From assembly GCA_947000775.1 (NCBI GenBank), contig CAMQGK010000299.1, positions 4,601,501-4,665,500 of the forward strand: 64,000 nucleotides of DNA, written 5' to 3'. The position numbers were made by a program, and so were the translations under genes. Positions 36,341-48,745 of this stretch are shown piece by piece. Each line of letters opens with the position of its first letter. The stretch's first letter is position 1. The notes beneath the pieces are model-generated. The model was not told the DNA's origin. It searched no databases and was given only the letters and a program-made list of their open reading frames with translations. This DNA comes from Pterois miles (lineage: Eukaryota > Chordata > Actinopteri > Perciformes > Scorpaenidae).

Positions 36341-38285
36341 AAATGCCAAGCTCAAGGGTTCAAAACAGCAGACCACAAACCAATAAGTGATGTCATGGTG
36401 ACTATATCCTCTTCTTACATACAATCTATGATTAAAACACATGTCAGAGTAATATCAGCCTCCAGTCTGAGTTTTGATTTCGGTATTGGCCACCCTTGTT
36501 TCTATATTTAGATCACAGATTGTGTCTTTAAAGAAGCACGCAAACCTACCTCCATACGGGGCGTTAGAAGACAAACTGTTCCTGTAGCAGCTAAGCCATT
36601 TCTGAGTGAATGGCTGCTGTGCAGTGCAGTGACAAATACAAACAGTACAGCCAATTCATAACTGCAACATTCTTCTGTGGATTAATGGCAAGGAAAATGT
36701 ACTTGTGCCGACATCCACAGCAGCTAAGCTACTGCAGTGTTAAATAATTTGCTCATTAGTATTACGGGCACAGTATGTGAATGGATGTAAAATATGAGGC
36801 TTTTAGAGTGGGAGCCCTCTGCATCACCACAAAGACTACTCAGGCCATTTAGCTATTGGAACATACTCAATGATCTTAATCAAACAGTGACAGCCCAATT
36901 AGAGAAGGTATATGATAGAGGGCATATTAGATTAAATGCCCCTTCCTTTAGAGGTGTGTGAGGAAAAGAGGAATCAAAAAAGAGATGTGGAAAGACAGGA
37001 AGAGGAAGATGACAGGGTGGTCCGGTGGTTCCACCAACGTTTTTTCAGCTTCTCCGCTGTCACCGGGAGATCATCCCATGTTGAGTTGTCTCTCTTTCAA
37101 GCGTGGGCGCCTCTGTCAGAGTTCACAGATTAGGAAAACAGAAGTCGCTGAGAGGCTTTATTTGGCTTGGGTGTAGAGGCGGGGGGCGCCGTGGGAGGTG
37201 AGGAGAGGAGAGGGACAGCTGAGCCACTTTGTATCCCAAGTGGGAGCCTTTCACGCTGCTCCAGAGAGTTGGCGTGGTGGCCCCACTAAGACTGTGAGTG
37301 AATGGAGGTCTACCGGGTTTGCCTCTCTGGGATGACAGCAAGCTGGGGCCCGAACTGGTGCCCTGCTGTCCCTCCATCCTGCCGTACAGTAATCCCTGGT
37401 GGGGTTATTAGTGGCTGCCCAGAACCATGGAGGACGTTTTAACAGGCTAACAACGGGACCACCTCCGTACTCATTATCATTATGGAAAGATGCATTGTAT
37501 GAATATAAAAGAACAGTGAGTGCAGCAACAAAGTCAGAAATCCTCCTGTTCACTGACTGCACGGTTTGAGGTTGTTGAGATCATGTCCAGGATTACTTTC
37601 ATTACTAATTATTCAGTTGAATTTTTAGAAGTCTTCTACTGCAGGAAGTTCTCATACATCATTTGTAGCTATACCAATGAAAAGCAAAGCACCGTAATTC
37701 GTATATATCCCACAAAATCAATGTGCATGTAATCCATGTAATCGCGAACCAGGAAATATAAAAGCAACAAACACCACGTTTGTTATGTAATATGTAACTT
37801 AAGTTACGCCACTATTGGAGTTATTTTAACCCAAACCGCAATCTTTTCCTAAACCTGAGTAATTTTGTTGCCTAAGCCAAACCAAGTTATTTCCTGTGAA
37901 GACGGAGGTTTATTTTGAAAAGACCGTATACATGTAACAAGCATAAATTGGCGTGTGTTGCTGGACATTCGAGGACTGACAAACCGTTGTATGAGGATAC
38001 CTTGATAAGTTACACTGACACTCGATTATCATAAGTTTGGGGATTCATTTTCTGTCAATGTGCTCATCGATTAACTGAATAATTCCTTCTGCACCAGTCA
38101 CATCCTGACCATCTGTATCTTTATACACACACACTAATTTAATAAGTAAACAAACCTGTCCAGATGAATCAACATGACTGACAGGCCTCAGGTAACACGG
38201 GTCAGATATTAGTGGCCTGGATTCCACTTGATGACGGCCGTTTCCGCGGCGGTGACGACGATCCTGCTGTTTGTGTAAGTGTGCA

Positions 38286-38286
<1 letters not shown>

Positions 38287-38313
<27 letters not shown>
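38287..38313. repeat. (GT)n microsatellite
   Basis: About 13 GT units. Confidence 0.95.
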
Positions 38314-38317
<4 letters not shown>

Positions 38318-40918
38318 TAGGGTGTTCACAATTCCTTGCTGGCATTCATTAGGGATTGAGGAGGAGGGGAGTAGGAGCAGGGAGGGCCGAGGGCAGGAGG
38401 GGGTCAACTCTCACAGCTGAGAGCGTCATTAGCCGGGGGATCACTGACAAATTTTTAAAGTCTGCTCAGAGGCTCCATGTGAGTGTCTCAGGGAGGTTTA
38501 TTCCAACCTTCAAAACTGTTCACTATCACCTCAAAAAGCTGTACCTGAACTAGCATCCACATCAGAACTAGCAGCTGTCTGTCACCGGGGTAATAATCCG
38601 ATAATACATCTCACGCTCTCAAGTGCTTGTGAGGCTAATCACACAGCAGGAGGATCCACAAAGCACCATAAAACATATAAGTGAAATAATCTCTGCATCT
38701 GGCAGAAAGAGACACTGCAGGGAGAAAAGGCAGAACGCCCAGCGGAGGAATGCAGCAGCTTCTGTGGCCCAACCCACAGGACTGGCCCAGAGTCCGACAG
38801 CGACTCTTTAAATCAACAGAACCTGATCCAGAACCGAACAGGAGGAGAGAAGACAGAGGTGGGAGGTGAGGTCAGGCTAATTCTCACAGATTCACAGACA
38901 GGAAGTTGTGCTGAGCTACCTACCGCTCTCCATATTTATGCTCGTATACACTTTAGTACAAAAGCAGGAGAAAAAAAATGCTGATAGGACAAGTTGTGTA
39001 TTTTTCTGTTTTAATGAGGAGTTCTGTGATGTCAGTGTTTTTGGTGAGAAAATGGGAGGCGAGGAAAGGACATGAGCCGGCAGAAAGTTCTGGGCAACAG
39101 TGAAACAAGAAATACAGATATCTACAATAAGTAAGGCTCTTTGTTTCATCTTCACATTGATTTTATATCCCAACACATCCAAACATTGTTTTGTTTTATG
39201 CAACAAAAAGAGTTTGGAGTAACGTGTTTGTTTTCGGTAATAAATAGTGAGGAGAAAAATGGAGAGAAAGTGCAAATGTGAAGCTGAATATGAGCCAGAT
39301 TTTCTCTAAAGTAAATGAAAAACAATCAACAGTTCAACTATGCGGTGACTGAACTGCAAAATGGCATTTCAAAAAAATGATTGTCAAATTTCTATGCATG
39401 TTTTTATCTAGTTTTAACACACAAAAATCGTCTTGGATTTTTCACTAACAGACCGATGGACTTGGGAGCGAAAGGACAAGAGTTCACAGATTTACAGTCT
39501 CCTATGTCTGTGATCTGTTTTCACATACAAGAAATATTTCCTCTACATGTGCTGTCAAGATGCGCAGAGAAAGGGATGACACTCTCCGCCCTGTGATGGC
39601 GGGCAGACACACAGATTCCTTCCCACTGTTTGTCCCTGGATGGAGGCCATGCAGCAGGGTTACAGGGATGATAAAGGTTAAAATGTTCTGTTTTCAGAGT
39701 GTGTGGGTGGACTGAGGGCTCCCTGATTGAACATTTCCCATGGACCTGAGCATAACCCTGACCGCAGCTCTGCAGCAGTGTGGTTGGATGGGGAGAGGCA
39801 GGTGAGGTGTTCCTCCGTACGAGAGGAAGTAGCTCGTTTAGAGGGATGGAAGGATTTAAGGAGAGGAGAGGTGAGCACTCCTTCAAAGCCCTTTGAAGGC
39901 TGGCTGCGGTAGGCAGAGCCGCGGTTTTCCCAAAAAGCCCCCCTGACAGGAAAACAGTCTCTTTTTTTTTCCATTGCACAAGAGCAACCTCTACCCCACA
40001 GCCGAAAGCAAGGACCCGCTTTGAACTCACAGGGGATAAAAACCACAAATCATTTTATTAAGTGCTTGGAAATACTCGCACGGTTGCGTATATTACACTT
40101 AAACACACACGTTGTTGACGGACAAACACATGCTCTCCGCTAGTTTTTATTCCCAATAAATAAGTGCCCTCGCTCACACAGGAAGCCTGTTTCTGAAGGA
40201 TGCCAAAGCTTGTGACTCATCAGAAAACTTTCCCCTCTTCCCTGTTCCTCTCCTCCCTATCTACACCTCCGCTCATTCTTCCTCTTCCTTTGCCTAAAGG
40301 TCAGAGGTCAGCAGTCTCCCAGAGAAAAGGGGAAAGTACCTAAATGTCAGCACTGAATGCTATCAATATGGTTGTAGTAGCTGTGCTGTGACTGCTCTGA
40401 ACCTATTAACAATAGCCAAGAAAGCATCATTAACCTGCAGTGCTTCTATCAGATATGACAGATGTGTTACCAAACACACCACAGCAATACAGTAGCTCAG
40501 CCAGTACAGCCATGTCGATTCACAGCACACACAACCCCTGTACGTAGCACCCATTATAAACTAACGGCATAGCCATGGCTGCTAACCACAATCACCAGCA
40601 ACAGCCAAAGCTTTATCATCCAATGGCTATTGTCATAATTACAGCTGTAGTCTGTCAAAATCATTTGCAGCAGCAGTAACACAGTGTAGAAAGAAAGCTA
40701 GGCTAACTAGCTCCACTAGTTGTGGTGATACAGAAGTGAGACCTGAGCCAGCCACAGGTGCACCCACTCCCACTGTGGTCACAACCAGTGGGGTCTACTA
40801 ATACATAATACTATAACCTGATATCACATCAAAGCTTGTCATAGACTCACTTGTTTATCACAGGATAGTGTGTCACTGTCATGTTTTGTGAATATTACAT
40901 GTGTATGAAGGTGCAATA

Positions 40919-40931
40919 CCAGCAGGGGGCA
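40919..40931 (+). promoter_or_regulatory. CTCF-like motif
   Basis: CCAGCAGGGGGCA fits the classical CTCF core at all 13 positions shown. It lies beside the dispersed repeat at 40930-41130. Occupancy cannot be judged from sequence. Confidence 0.45.
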
Positions 40932-41160
40932 ACAAATACTCTCACATAGGTTTAGGCAATGACACCACTTAGTTTAAGCACTTATTTCAGGCCAATCATG
41001 ACGTTTTTCCTAAACCTAACTCTGTAAAATATTCACAGAAGAGCTCACAAGCGTAACTTGCAAAAACAAAATGCCGGTCTCAATTCCTGTGTTGGTTGGA
41101 CCCATCCAACTCTCCACCCCTCTGCCATAAACAGTCTTTCTACCTTTTTATTCCACTCAC
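40930..41160 (+). repeat. Dispersed GTTTAGGCAA / GACCCATCC repeat, copy 2
   Basis: Contains TAGGTTTAGGCAATG, CCTAAACCTAACTC and GGTTGGACCCATCC in the same order as the copy at 2690-3000. Confidence 0.4.
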
Positions 41161-41454
41161 TAGCGATCAGCGTAGCGTATTCAGACGGATAAGATTTACA
41201 TTACAGTCAGTACTACAGGACTACATGGCGTGAAAATCACATCCATAAAGCAAGACAGACATGTTTTTTTACATGCATTTGCCTGGGGGCTCCCTAATTG
41301 AACATCTCCCAGGAACAATTGTGGTCATGCTAAGAAAAAAACAACTGTTGACTGTAGGTTTGAAAGAGGAAACGAACAGCGGTCTTCCATGTAGGATGTT
41401 TTGCTGACCCATCTATTCCATCCCTAATCTCCTGCCTATGCAGACTTTGTCTCT

Positions 41455-41810
41455 CTATAACAACCTGTGGGAAACCTCCAGGTCTGAGAAGTGAAACCAA
41501 AGGCAGAAGTGTCTTAAATGTGCCTTAAACTTTCTAACAGCCAGCAGGGGGAGACTCCTCTAGTTGCAAATGGAGGTCTGATTGTATAGAAGTCTATGAG
41601 AAAATGAGCCTTCTTCTCACTTGATTGATTACCTCAGTAAACATTGTAAACATGAATGTAAGGTCTCAATCATTAGTTTCAAGTCTTCTTCAATACAGCA
41701 TGATGTTCATTTAGTAAATTATGGTCATATTTACGGTCAAATAGACCATAAAACAAGGGATGCTTTGGGGTGTGGCTACCTTATGATTGACAGGTCGCTA
41801 CCTCTATCTA
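41455..41810. repeat. Interspersed repeat (GGGAAACCTCCAGGTCTGAG family)
   Basis: It starts with GGGAAACCTCCAGGTCTGAG and AAGTGAAACCAA, and contains CCAGCAGGGGGAGACTCCTC, GGAGGTCTGATTGTATAGAA, ATTGACAGGTCGCTACC. Diverged fragments recur near 36045 and 55225. It resembles a common teleost repeat whose family name I cannot give. Confidence 0.45.
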
Positions 41811-42908
41811 TAACAACGTCACCTCTGTTTCTCCTTCGCTCATTTGATATTTACTAATGCTGCTAGATGTTTTTGTCACCCGATCGTGAACATCTGCCAT
41901 TTTGGGGCACTTGCTGAAATGACTGATTGCTGTCATTCTTCTCGGGAGGACAAAACACTTTCCGTTAACAGGTTGGCATGCTACCAAAGAGCTGGTCCAA
42001 CTTTATGGCAGCAGCATGCTATTTCAACAATGTGTTGCTTTGCCTCTGCACTCATATGCTGAATGACTGCCGAGATGAGCAGATCTGAGCCAGCAGCTAG
42101 CCTAAATGATTGCCATAGCACTGGGAGAGCCAAAAATGCAACCACTAAGAACTGACCACAAACGAAGAGTAAGTGGAGTTCCTTCTGAGAAATCAGCTGT
42201 CAGCTCATCATGTCTGACAACTCAGAGTTTGTCATCACTTTAGTAGATATCACTGTGTGTCCAAGTTGGATAAGGACGCTGATAGAAACTAAGTGGGCAC
42301 AGACACACTCATGGACCTCACACACACACATCCCTCTGCATCTGGAGGAAATGTGTGGCTGACGCATGCAGGCCTAGCAGGGTGCAGGCAGGGAGTGGCA
42401 GGATGAAGCATGGGAATCTTTGCCCCTGGATCCTCTTCACACAGTGGGAGACATCTTGGGTGTCACGCTGACGAATGACAGGTATTTTAACAGGAAACTT
42501 AAAGCGGACAAACACCCAATTTGTCATTCAAAGAGAAAACACACCACCACTTAAGTCAGTAAGTTGACATTCTCACCTCTTTAGAGGAGACAATGAATGT
42601 GTGAGCGTGTAATGTGGGTACTTTATCGCCACATCCATCTCCAGGTCTGAATGCAAATTCCTAACGGGGATGGAAACGATCCAGGAAGGAAAGAACAGAA
42701 CATTTCTACATGTGAAATTCCACGTGGAGTCAAATAACAATATATTGGATGTGTTGACTTTACTCGCTCAGGTAGACGGAGCCAAGAGCTCTAAGGAATC
42801 CTGCTCTTTTCCAAGCAAGAGAAAACGATCTACTTATGTTACTGCAGCTTTCTCCATCTCCATCTTGATCCACCGGCTTTTCTCTGGGGTTTATAAATAC
42901 CACATACA

Positions 42909-42911
<3 letters not shown>

Positions 42912-42947
<36 letters not shown>
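42912..42947. repeat. (AC)n microsatellite
   Basis: About 18 AC units. Confidence 0.95.
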
Positions 42948-42948
<1 letters not shown>

Positions 42949-43599
42949 GTGAATAAAATCTGCACTATGTTGCCTTGGATTAGCCTCCACATCATGTGCC
43001 CTCAGCTGCTCCGGGCTCTACCTCCCTCACTCTGTTATTGATGGAAGCATGGTGTGATGCAATTAAATAATGATGATTCATTTGCAAAAACAGGGAAGTG
43101 ATGGATGAACGGCACCTCGCTTCACCACACACATTCAGCTCAAACATGTCGCCTGGTTTACACTTGAACATTCTCTCTGACCTCAGTGAACAGAGAGGAT
43201 TCAGAGGTTTTTCTTCGTGGATTGATTCCAGTCATTTGGGTGAGAAGTAGGTCAAGTGGCTGACACTGTTTCAGTGTGCAATAGGGGCATACTTTAAGTC
43301 TATTGGAGCAGTTAAGATAAGCAATCTGTATGGGACTCTCGCTTTCACTTCCAGGCTTGTTGCTGCTTGTGAGCAGGAGCTTAGAGACCTCATCATTATT
43401 GTGCTGCTTCCTGTCACACCTTGACCACAGTACTGTCAAATCAAGCTCATCATCACTTTGGTCTTAAATGAACCAGAGAAAACACTTAAACCTGACTCGT
43501 TCTTGTACTTTTCTCTTTAAAGTTGCTATGAAAAATCATGTTTTTCCTCACACAAATGTTTTTCAAAATGCAGGTGGTGTGGCGTTAAAGCGAAAAGGG

Positions 43600-44400
43600 A
43601 AAATATTAGAAGTGACAAACGCATTTGGAGACTTGGCCGGAGCAGTGTCGAGGAAGACGGGAACCGAGGAGCGCGCTGCTTGCTTTGGCATCCGCACTTG
43701 GCTCCGATTCCAAGTCGCTATTAAAGCTCGCTGGCTCCGTATAGTCCACCTCTTGTACCTCGTATTAAATCCTCAGCGCGGACTGTTTTTCTCCCCTTTT
43801 TTGCTGCGACCCACCAGGGATAACGTTAGTTGTAAAACGAGGAGGCTGACACCTGTCTGCGGTGTCCGCCGCTCTGATCCAGCGCGCCCCCGCTGATCCA
43901 GCAACCCGAACACCTACTTATACAGTCGCACGACCTCATAGCCTTTAATAATAAAGTAATGACAGTCACTGTCTTCATTTAAAACAAATGGCAGGTAAAT
44001 GGACAGCGTGAGTTTGAGTCACAGGCTTCCTTTTCTAAGAGAAGTGGTGCGTAAAATTGAAATCCGCTCCCAACAAAAATACGTTGGATGTGAAATAAAC
44101 CGACACAACACATGATAAACTTACCCCTTGAATGTTGCTGTATTTAAATTTTAAAGGACGTCCCCCTGAGATCCACACCAATTAGTCTTTCTTCCGCCAG
44201 AAATTGTCCTCTCCAAACGCAAAAGTGTCTCGTGTTTCTCACACTCGCTTCGTTAAAATATTAAGGACAAGAGAAACGCTTGCAACACAGTCAAAAGAGA
44301 GGTGGATGTGGACCACTGCATCTGCGACCGAAGCTCAAACCAAACTGAAAAGCGTCCAGTACATCCATAGGTTGTAAAGCAAGCCCGGGGTAGGCTACTC
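43600..44400 (-). promoter_or_regulatory. CpG-rich block, candidate netrin 5' region
   Basis: After long AT-rich sequence, CpG dinucleotides become frequent (GTGTCGAGG, GAGCGCGCTGC, CAGCGCGGAC, CCGCCGCTC, CAGCGCGCCCCCGC). Since netrin exon 1 starts at an acceptor, the non-coding first exon must lie upstream, and CpG-rich sequence is the obvious place to look. A minus-strand GAG|GTACAAG near 43755 could be a donor, but this is weak. Confidence 0.3.
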
Positions 44401-44442
44401 CCCATTAAAATCAAACCCAGATTTCCCTAACCATGTATGTGC

Positions 44443-44475
44443 AAGAGAGAGAGAGCAAGAGAGAGAGAGACAGAG

Positions 44476-44526
<51 letters not shown>
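44443..44526. repeat. (GA)n purine tract
   Basis: About 84 nt of nearly pure GA repeats with two breaks (CAAGA, ACAG), next to the CpG-rich block. Confidence 0.95.
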
Positions 44527-45479
44527 GTCTAAATATTCCGCTGTGTGTTCTGTGTTTTGTTAACTCAAGTTTCATTTTACCTGCAATTTGGTGATGCGTG
44601 TAATTTACTTGCGTAGCCAAAATAACGCGCAAAAACGAACATAAACACTTGACCAACTCGCTTCAAGCTTCCCTTTCCCTTAAACAACACAACTGGTCTC
44701 ACTTTTTACAACAAATACCTCCGCCGCTTTACGGACTGCTTCTCGCTGCGCTGCCTGCCTCTAAATGCCCCGTGGCTCGCTGCGTTCACAGGCAGCCATA
44801 TGGAGGTCGTAATGAGAACACAACGTTGAACCTGTTGGAGAAAGAGTGGGCCTAGCGGGGCTCCGGGGCCCGCAGAAACAAGAGGCAGATGCAGAATGTT
44901 AGAACTTATTAATCCTAATAATAGTCCGACACATGTTGGATTTATTAGCCTGTGCGTCAAGGCAGCAAAAATCTTTGACGTTTTAATGGTTTTATTAATG
45001 CGCAATAATAAAAGTGGCATCAAATTAAATATATTACGGTATTGGCGCGCGGTTGCATCATGAGGACGGTCTGTTGTGTGTGTGCGCGTAGAGAGACAGC
45101 TTCGTTTTGGCACAGAAAATGTGGCCGTGCGCCCTCGGCCATAGCAGCAGCACATTAACTCAATAAGTGCATTCATATGGCGTTATGCCCCTCTCTCAGT
45201 GTGTATAGGTGAAAGAGCAACAGCTAAGTGTGGTTTGTCATGATGAGTGTTTGCAATTTTTAATAGCCTATCAGTGGAGGGTATGCGTAAAAGTGCACTG
45301 GAGAGGTCAGATTTACGGTGACTTAAAACAGCCTTTTAATTATAGTAGGGTATGAAATTATATTATGAATAATTACATACGGTATATCTACACAATCTTT
45401 TGTTTTAGGCATATTTTTTTAAATTCGCAATTTACAAATTACCTCAGCCAATCACATTTGAGAATCTACCCATTAGACA

Positions 45480-45780
45480 TGTTACATGCGTAAAAGCGGT
45501 CCAGTAGAGGCGGGAGGACCCGTAAGCTCCCGTTAATTTATAGGCGACAGCCCGCGTGTTGCTCTCCGTGTTATTGCAGGTGCAGCCTTCCTACCGAGCA
45601 TCACGGCCGATCGAGTCCCGAGCACCTCGCGGCTCCGCTATAAGCTGATCAACATTCCTGCTGTATTTACTGTACCATCCTCTGGGGGGAACAGCCCGAC
45701 CCGGCTCGGCTCGGCTCGGCCTGGACTGGGACCGAGCTGCGCTTTGGTGCCTTTATTCCGGTAATTCACTTCAACAAAAG
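45480..45780. promoter_or_regulatory. CpG-rich block with TATA-like boxes
   Basis: The block is dense in CpG, with four successive CGGCTCGGCT-type units near 45700-45722. TATA-like sequence at 45532-45543 can be read on the minus strand (CCTATAAATTAACGG) or less well on the plus strand (TTTATAGGCG). On the minus strand it could serve netrin, about 12 kb upstream of exon 1. On the plus strand it would start an unannotated transcript, with a possible donor CCG|GTAATT near 45760. The direction is undecided. Confidence 0.35.
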
Positions 45781-45833
45781 GCCGTTTAAATATGTCTTCA
45801 GACCCGCGTATAATTCAAGCATTAACTCCAATC

Positions 45834-45855
45834 GTGTGTGTGTGTGTGTGTGTGT
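45834..45855. repeat. (GT)n microsatellite
   Basis: About 11 GT units just after the CpG-rich block. Confidence 0.9.
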
Positions 45856-46145
45856 CGGCTTCATCTAAACACACCTGCAGCGGATAGGCCTAATTAACGG
45901 TGCCAGTGACGCAATGGGACAGAAATCAAATGAAAAAGACGCTGTGCCAATTAATGGGTTTAACACAAAAGGGAAAAGTGGTGCCAGCTTCATCAAAAAT
46001 AGGCCAAAAATCAAATCTACTAATCAAACTCGAGCCAACGACACATGAGCACTGGGCGATGTTAAAGAATTAAAGAACACATACATTTAAAAAAGCACTT
46101 TGCACTGCATTTCTTGTAGGCTATGAAAGGTGATATAAAAATAAG

Positions 46146-46148
<3 letters not shown>

Positions 46149-46187
<39 letters not shown>
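46149..46187. repeat. (ATT)n microsatellite
   Basis: About 12 ATT units. Confidence 0.95.
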
Positions 46188-46189
<2 letters not shown>

Positions 46190-46915
46190 CTACTTTATTC
46201 TGTTATTTTCTAAGTCTTCATTTGAAATCCTCTCCTTTTCACTTAAATCAGACCCTAAGATATCTTTTCAGTGCTTCAGGAGTCTAAACTAGTTTAATTT
46301 ATCATTAATCATTATTTTTTTTCTAATTGCATTTTCCCCCTGGTCTTTATTTTTATTCTCATTTACTGTGAAATCTCTGGAATCCCTCTTAGTGTGGGAA
46401 ATGGTGCTGCAGACACACTTATCATTTGCCATACTGTGCTTTAAAGTTTAAACTGAGACATTTGAGAGAAAGTGGGCCAGTAAATAGAGAAGTTGGAACA
46501 ATCACAGCCAGCAGGGTTTCAGTCATTTAGCCCAACACGGTTTCTTGGAATTGAAAAAAATGCTGCAAATCTTTAGTAAGAATACAACAAACTGCTGTCA
46601 GCTAAACCTTCACTCAGCTCATCTGTCATGTACACACTGACAGTAGATTTCTCCATACAGGGCCAATTTTGACGCATTGCCGTGAAATAAAGGAGCCTGG
46701 CACTAATCTAGTTAGATTATCTCTCCAATTACAACTGGGAGAGATTAGACTGCATTAGAGACAGAATGAAAGAAAGAAAGAAAGCGGGACTCACAACAGG
46801 CAACACACTCACTTGCTGTCAGATGGGATTCAAGCGGGGAGCTCTCCTGGGTCCTTTAGAGTTGCTGCACTTGGATCAGTCTGCTGATTTTTGTCTGCGA
46901 AACAAGCCTCAAGTG

Positions 46916-46916
<1 letters not shown>

Positions 46917-46946
<30 letters not shown>
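46917..46946. repeat. (GT)n microsatellite
   Basis: About 14 GT units, followed by a CpG-richer 46950-47170 stretch with no recognised gene. Confidence 0.95.
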
Positions 46947-46949
<3 letters not shown>

Positions 46950-47310
46950 TCAGAGCCCGGGGCTCTCAGCCCTGCATGGGTTCCCTGCGGCGGACACCCT
47001 GCTGGACAAAATGTCAGGCTTCGGCGTTTTCCTCGCTTCATTTTTTGGCACCCCCGCTGTTGAGCGCCCCTGCTGTCGGGCACGAGGGGAGACGCTCACC
47101 TTGCGTCCAAGCGGGGAAACCCCGCACCTGGTTTTCAGTGGGGAGAGGGCACCCTCGTGTGGCTGAGCACGCGTAAAGCAGGTTTCTGAGCAGAGAGCTG
47201 CCCATACAGTTTAGTACACCTCGCATAATACAGTCTAAAGCAACATCTTTTAAAAGCCATGTCTAAGTAATGTAATAGGCCCCTTTTCACAGCAGCCACG
47301 TTGACAGGTA

Positions 47311-48470
47311 AACACAGGTGTAATTAATAACACTAACAAAGGCCCTGTTCCATTTAGGTGGGCCAGGGCTCTGCTAATGTGCATGCTGGTTCACTGGAAT
47401 GGCCATGACTCTGAATAGAATGGACCCATAATTAATTTGATCAATTGAACCTGTGTTTACTCTGCTAGTGGTGCCTTCGAATGAAACTCTTGAGCTCCTG
47501 TTGACAACATGGGAAGGTGAGTACGCAATATGCTGGTGTTCAAGTGGTTAAGCTGCTGCTAAGCAACGACAATATTAACATTACTGTTTGCCTCTAGTTT
47601 AACAGTTTAGCAAGCCAGCAAGTGGGTAACATAATGAAGGAAATGCAAAGGCATAATGACAGAGGAGAAAGACGCTGTTAGGAATATCAATGTTCTCCTC
47701 AGAGATATTATAAAATTACAAAGAAAATCAATAAATAGCTAAAATTATAATATATTGATTATTATGCACCAGAAAATAACTTCCATGGCCTCGGCAATTT
47801 CTGACAATGTCAAACATTATGAAGTTGGAGCTTTCAGAATATTTCATTTGACATGTCATAAATACCACTGGTGGGCGTTCATGTACTCTTCTTGTGAAAA
47901 TGGTAAACACGCCACCCCATTTGAGGGCACCTTAAGTAACATAGGCCTCATAGACACTTTTTACAGCAGCCATCCTAACATGTCGTATTCATGACGACCT
48001 GAGTGAAAAGTTTGAGAAAAGCTCAGAGTTTAGGACTTGTGACATGTTTGCTGACGTTGTGAGAAATGGTGTATGCCCATGGAAGTTTATTTATTGGTGC
48101 ATTTTAAGTTAATATCGTACAGTATATTTTAATTTAAGTCATTTTGTAAAATATATCTAAGGAAAATGTTGATATTCTCAACAACCTCATTGTTCTCCTC
48201 TGTCATTAGGCCTTTGCATTTCCAGTATTATGTTCCCCACCTGGTAGCTTGCTAAACCTCTAGACTCGGACAGTAACGTTAATATTGTCGTTGCTTAGCG
48301 GCAGCGTTCTTCTCGACCTAATCACTTGAACACCACACATATTATGTACACAACTTCCAGTCTTGTAAACAGGGTAAACACGACCCCATTTGAAGGCACC
48401 ATTAATAACATTAATGATGGCCCTGTTCCATTTAGGTGGGCCAGGGTCCTGCTATTGTGCATGCTGGCTG
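47311..48470. mobile_element. Large inverted-repeat element with flanking direct repeats
   Basis: Arms 47471-47671 and about 48195-48402 are inverted copies. Matching blocks include GGTGCCTTC at the outer ends, GTGTTCAAGTG, TAAGCAACGACAATATTAAC, GGAAATGCAAAGG and AATGACAGAGGAGAA. The phrase GGCCCTGTTCCATTTAGGTG is present in direct orientation at 47341-47360 and 48420-48439, followed by GTGCATGCTGG in both. A third margin-like block (GGTAAACACG, CCCATTTGAGGGCACC) lies at about 47900-47931. This is a nested or foldback non-autonomous DNA element; no transposase is seen. Confidence 0.65.
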
Positions 48471-48745
48471 CACAGTGGTGCAGTGGTTAACCTCACAGCA
48501 AAAGAGTTGCAGATTTGAATCCGGCTTGGGGCTCTTCAGTGTGGAGTTTGCATGTTCTCCCCGTCTTAGCGTGGGTTTTCTCCAGGTTCTCCAGCTTCCT
48601 CCAACAGTCCAAAGACCTGCAGGTTAACTGATGTCTCTAAATTGCCGTAGATGTAAATGAGACGTCAGTGGCTGTCTGTCTCTGTGTCAGCCCTGCGATG
48701 GACTGACGACCTGTCCAGGGTGTACCCGGCCTTCGCCGGTACCGG
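48463..48745 (+). mobile_element. tRNA-derived SINE, TTTGCATGTTCTCCCC type
   Basis: The A-box-like head CAGTGGTGCAGTGGTTAAC and B-box-like GCAGATTTGAATCC are followed by GGAGTTTGCATGTTCTCCCC, CAACAGTCCAAAGACCTGCA and GACGACCTGTCCAGGGTGTA. It sits directly against the right direct repeat of the preceding element. A second copy is at 55413-55735. Confidence 0.75.

Larger units (their letters stand above)
33145..43600. other. Upstream netrin intron or intergenic DNA, no coding sequence recognised
   Basis: Because exon 1 starts at a splice acceptor, at least part of this stretch is a 5' intron of netrin. No open frame here resembles a known protein. 34660-34960 is a conserved-looking block, 35000-35340 is GA-rich, and the named repeats are listed separately. 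Confidence 0.65.

Noticed and set aside
39521..40048. 175- and 122-residue overlapping minus-strand frames
   Set aside because: Two frames overlap the same bases and neither resembles a known protein.
41541..41553. Third CTCF site
   Set aside because: CCAGCAGGGGGAG misses the conserved C after the G run and sits within a common repeat, so it was only mentioned with the better motif.
43468..43896. 142-residue plus-strand open frame
   Set aside because: It lies in a CpG-rich block, which lengthens chance frames. No family resemblance and no splice partners were recognised.
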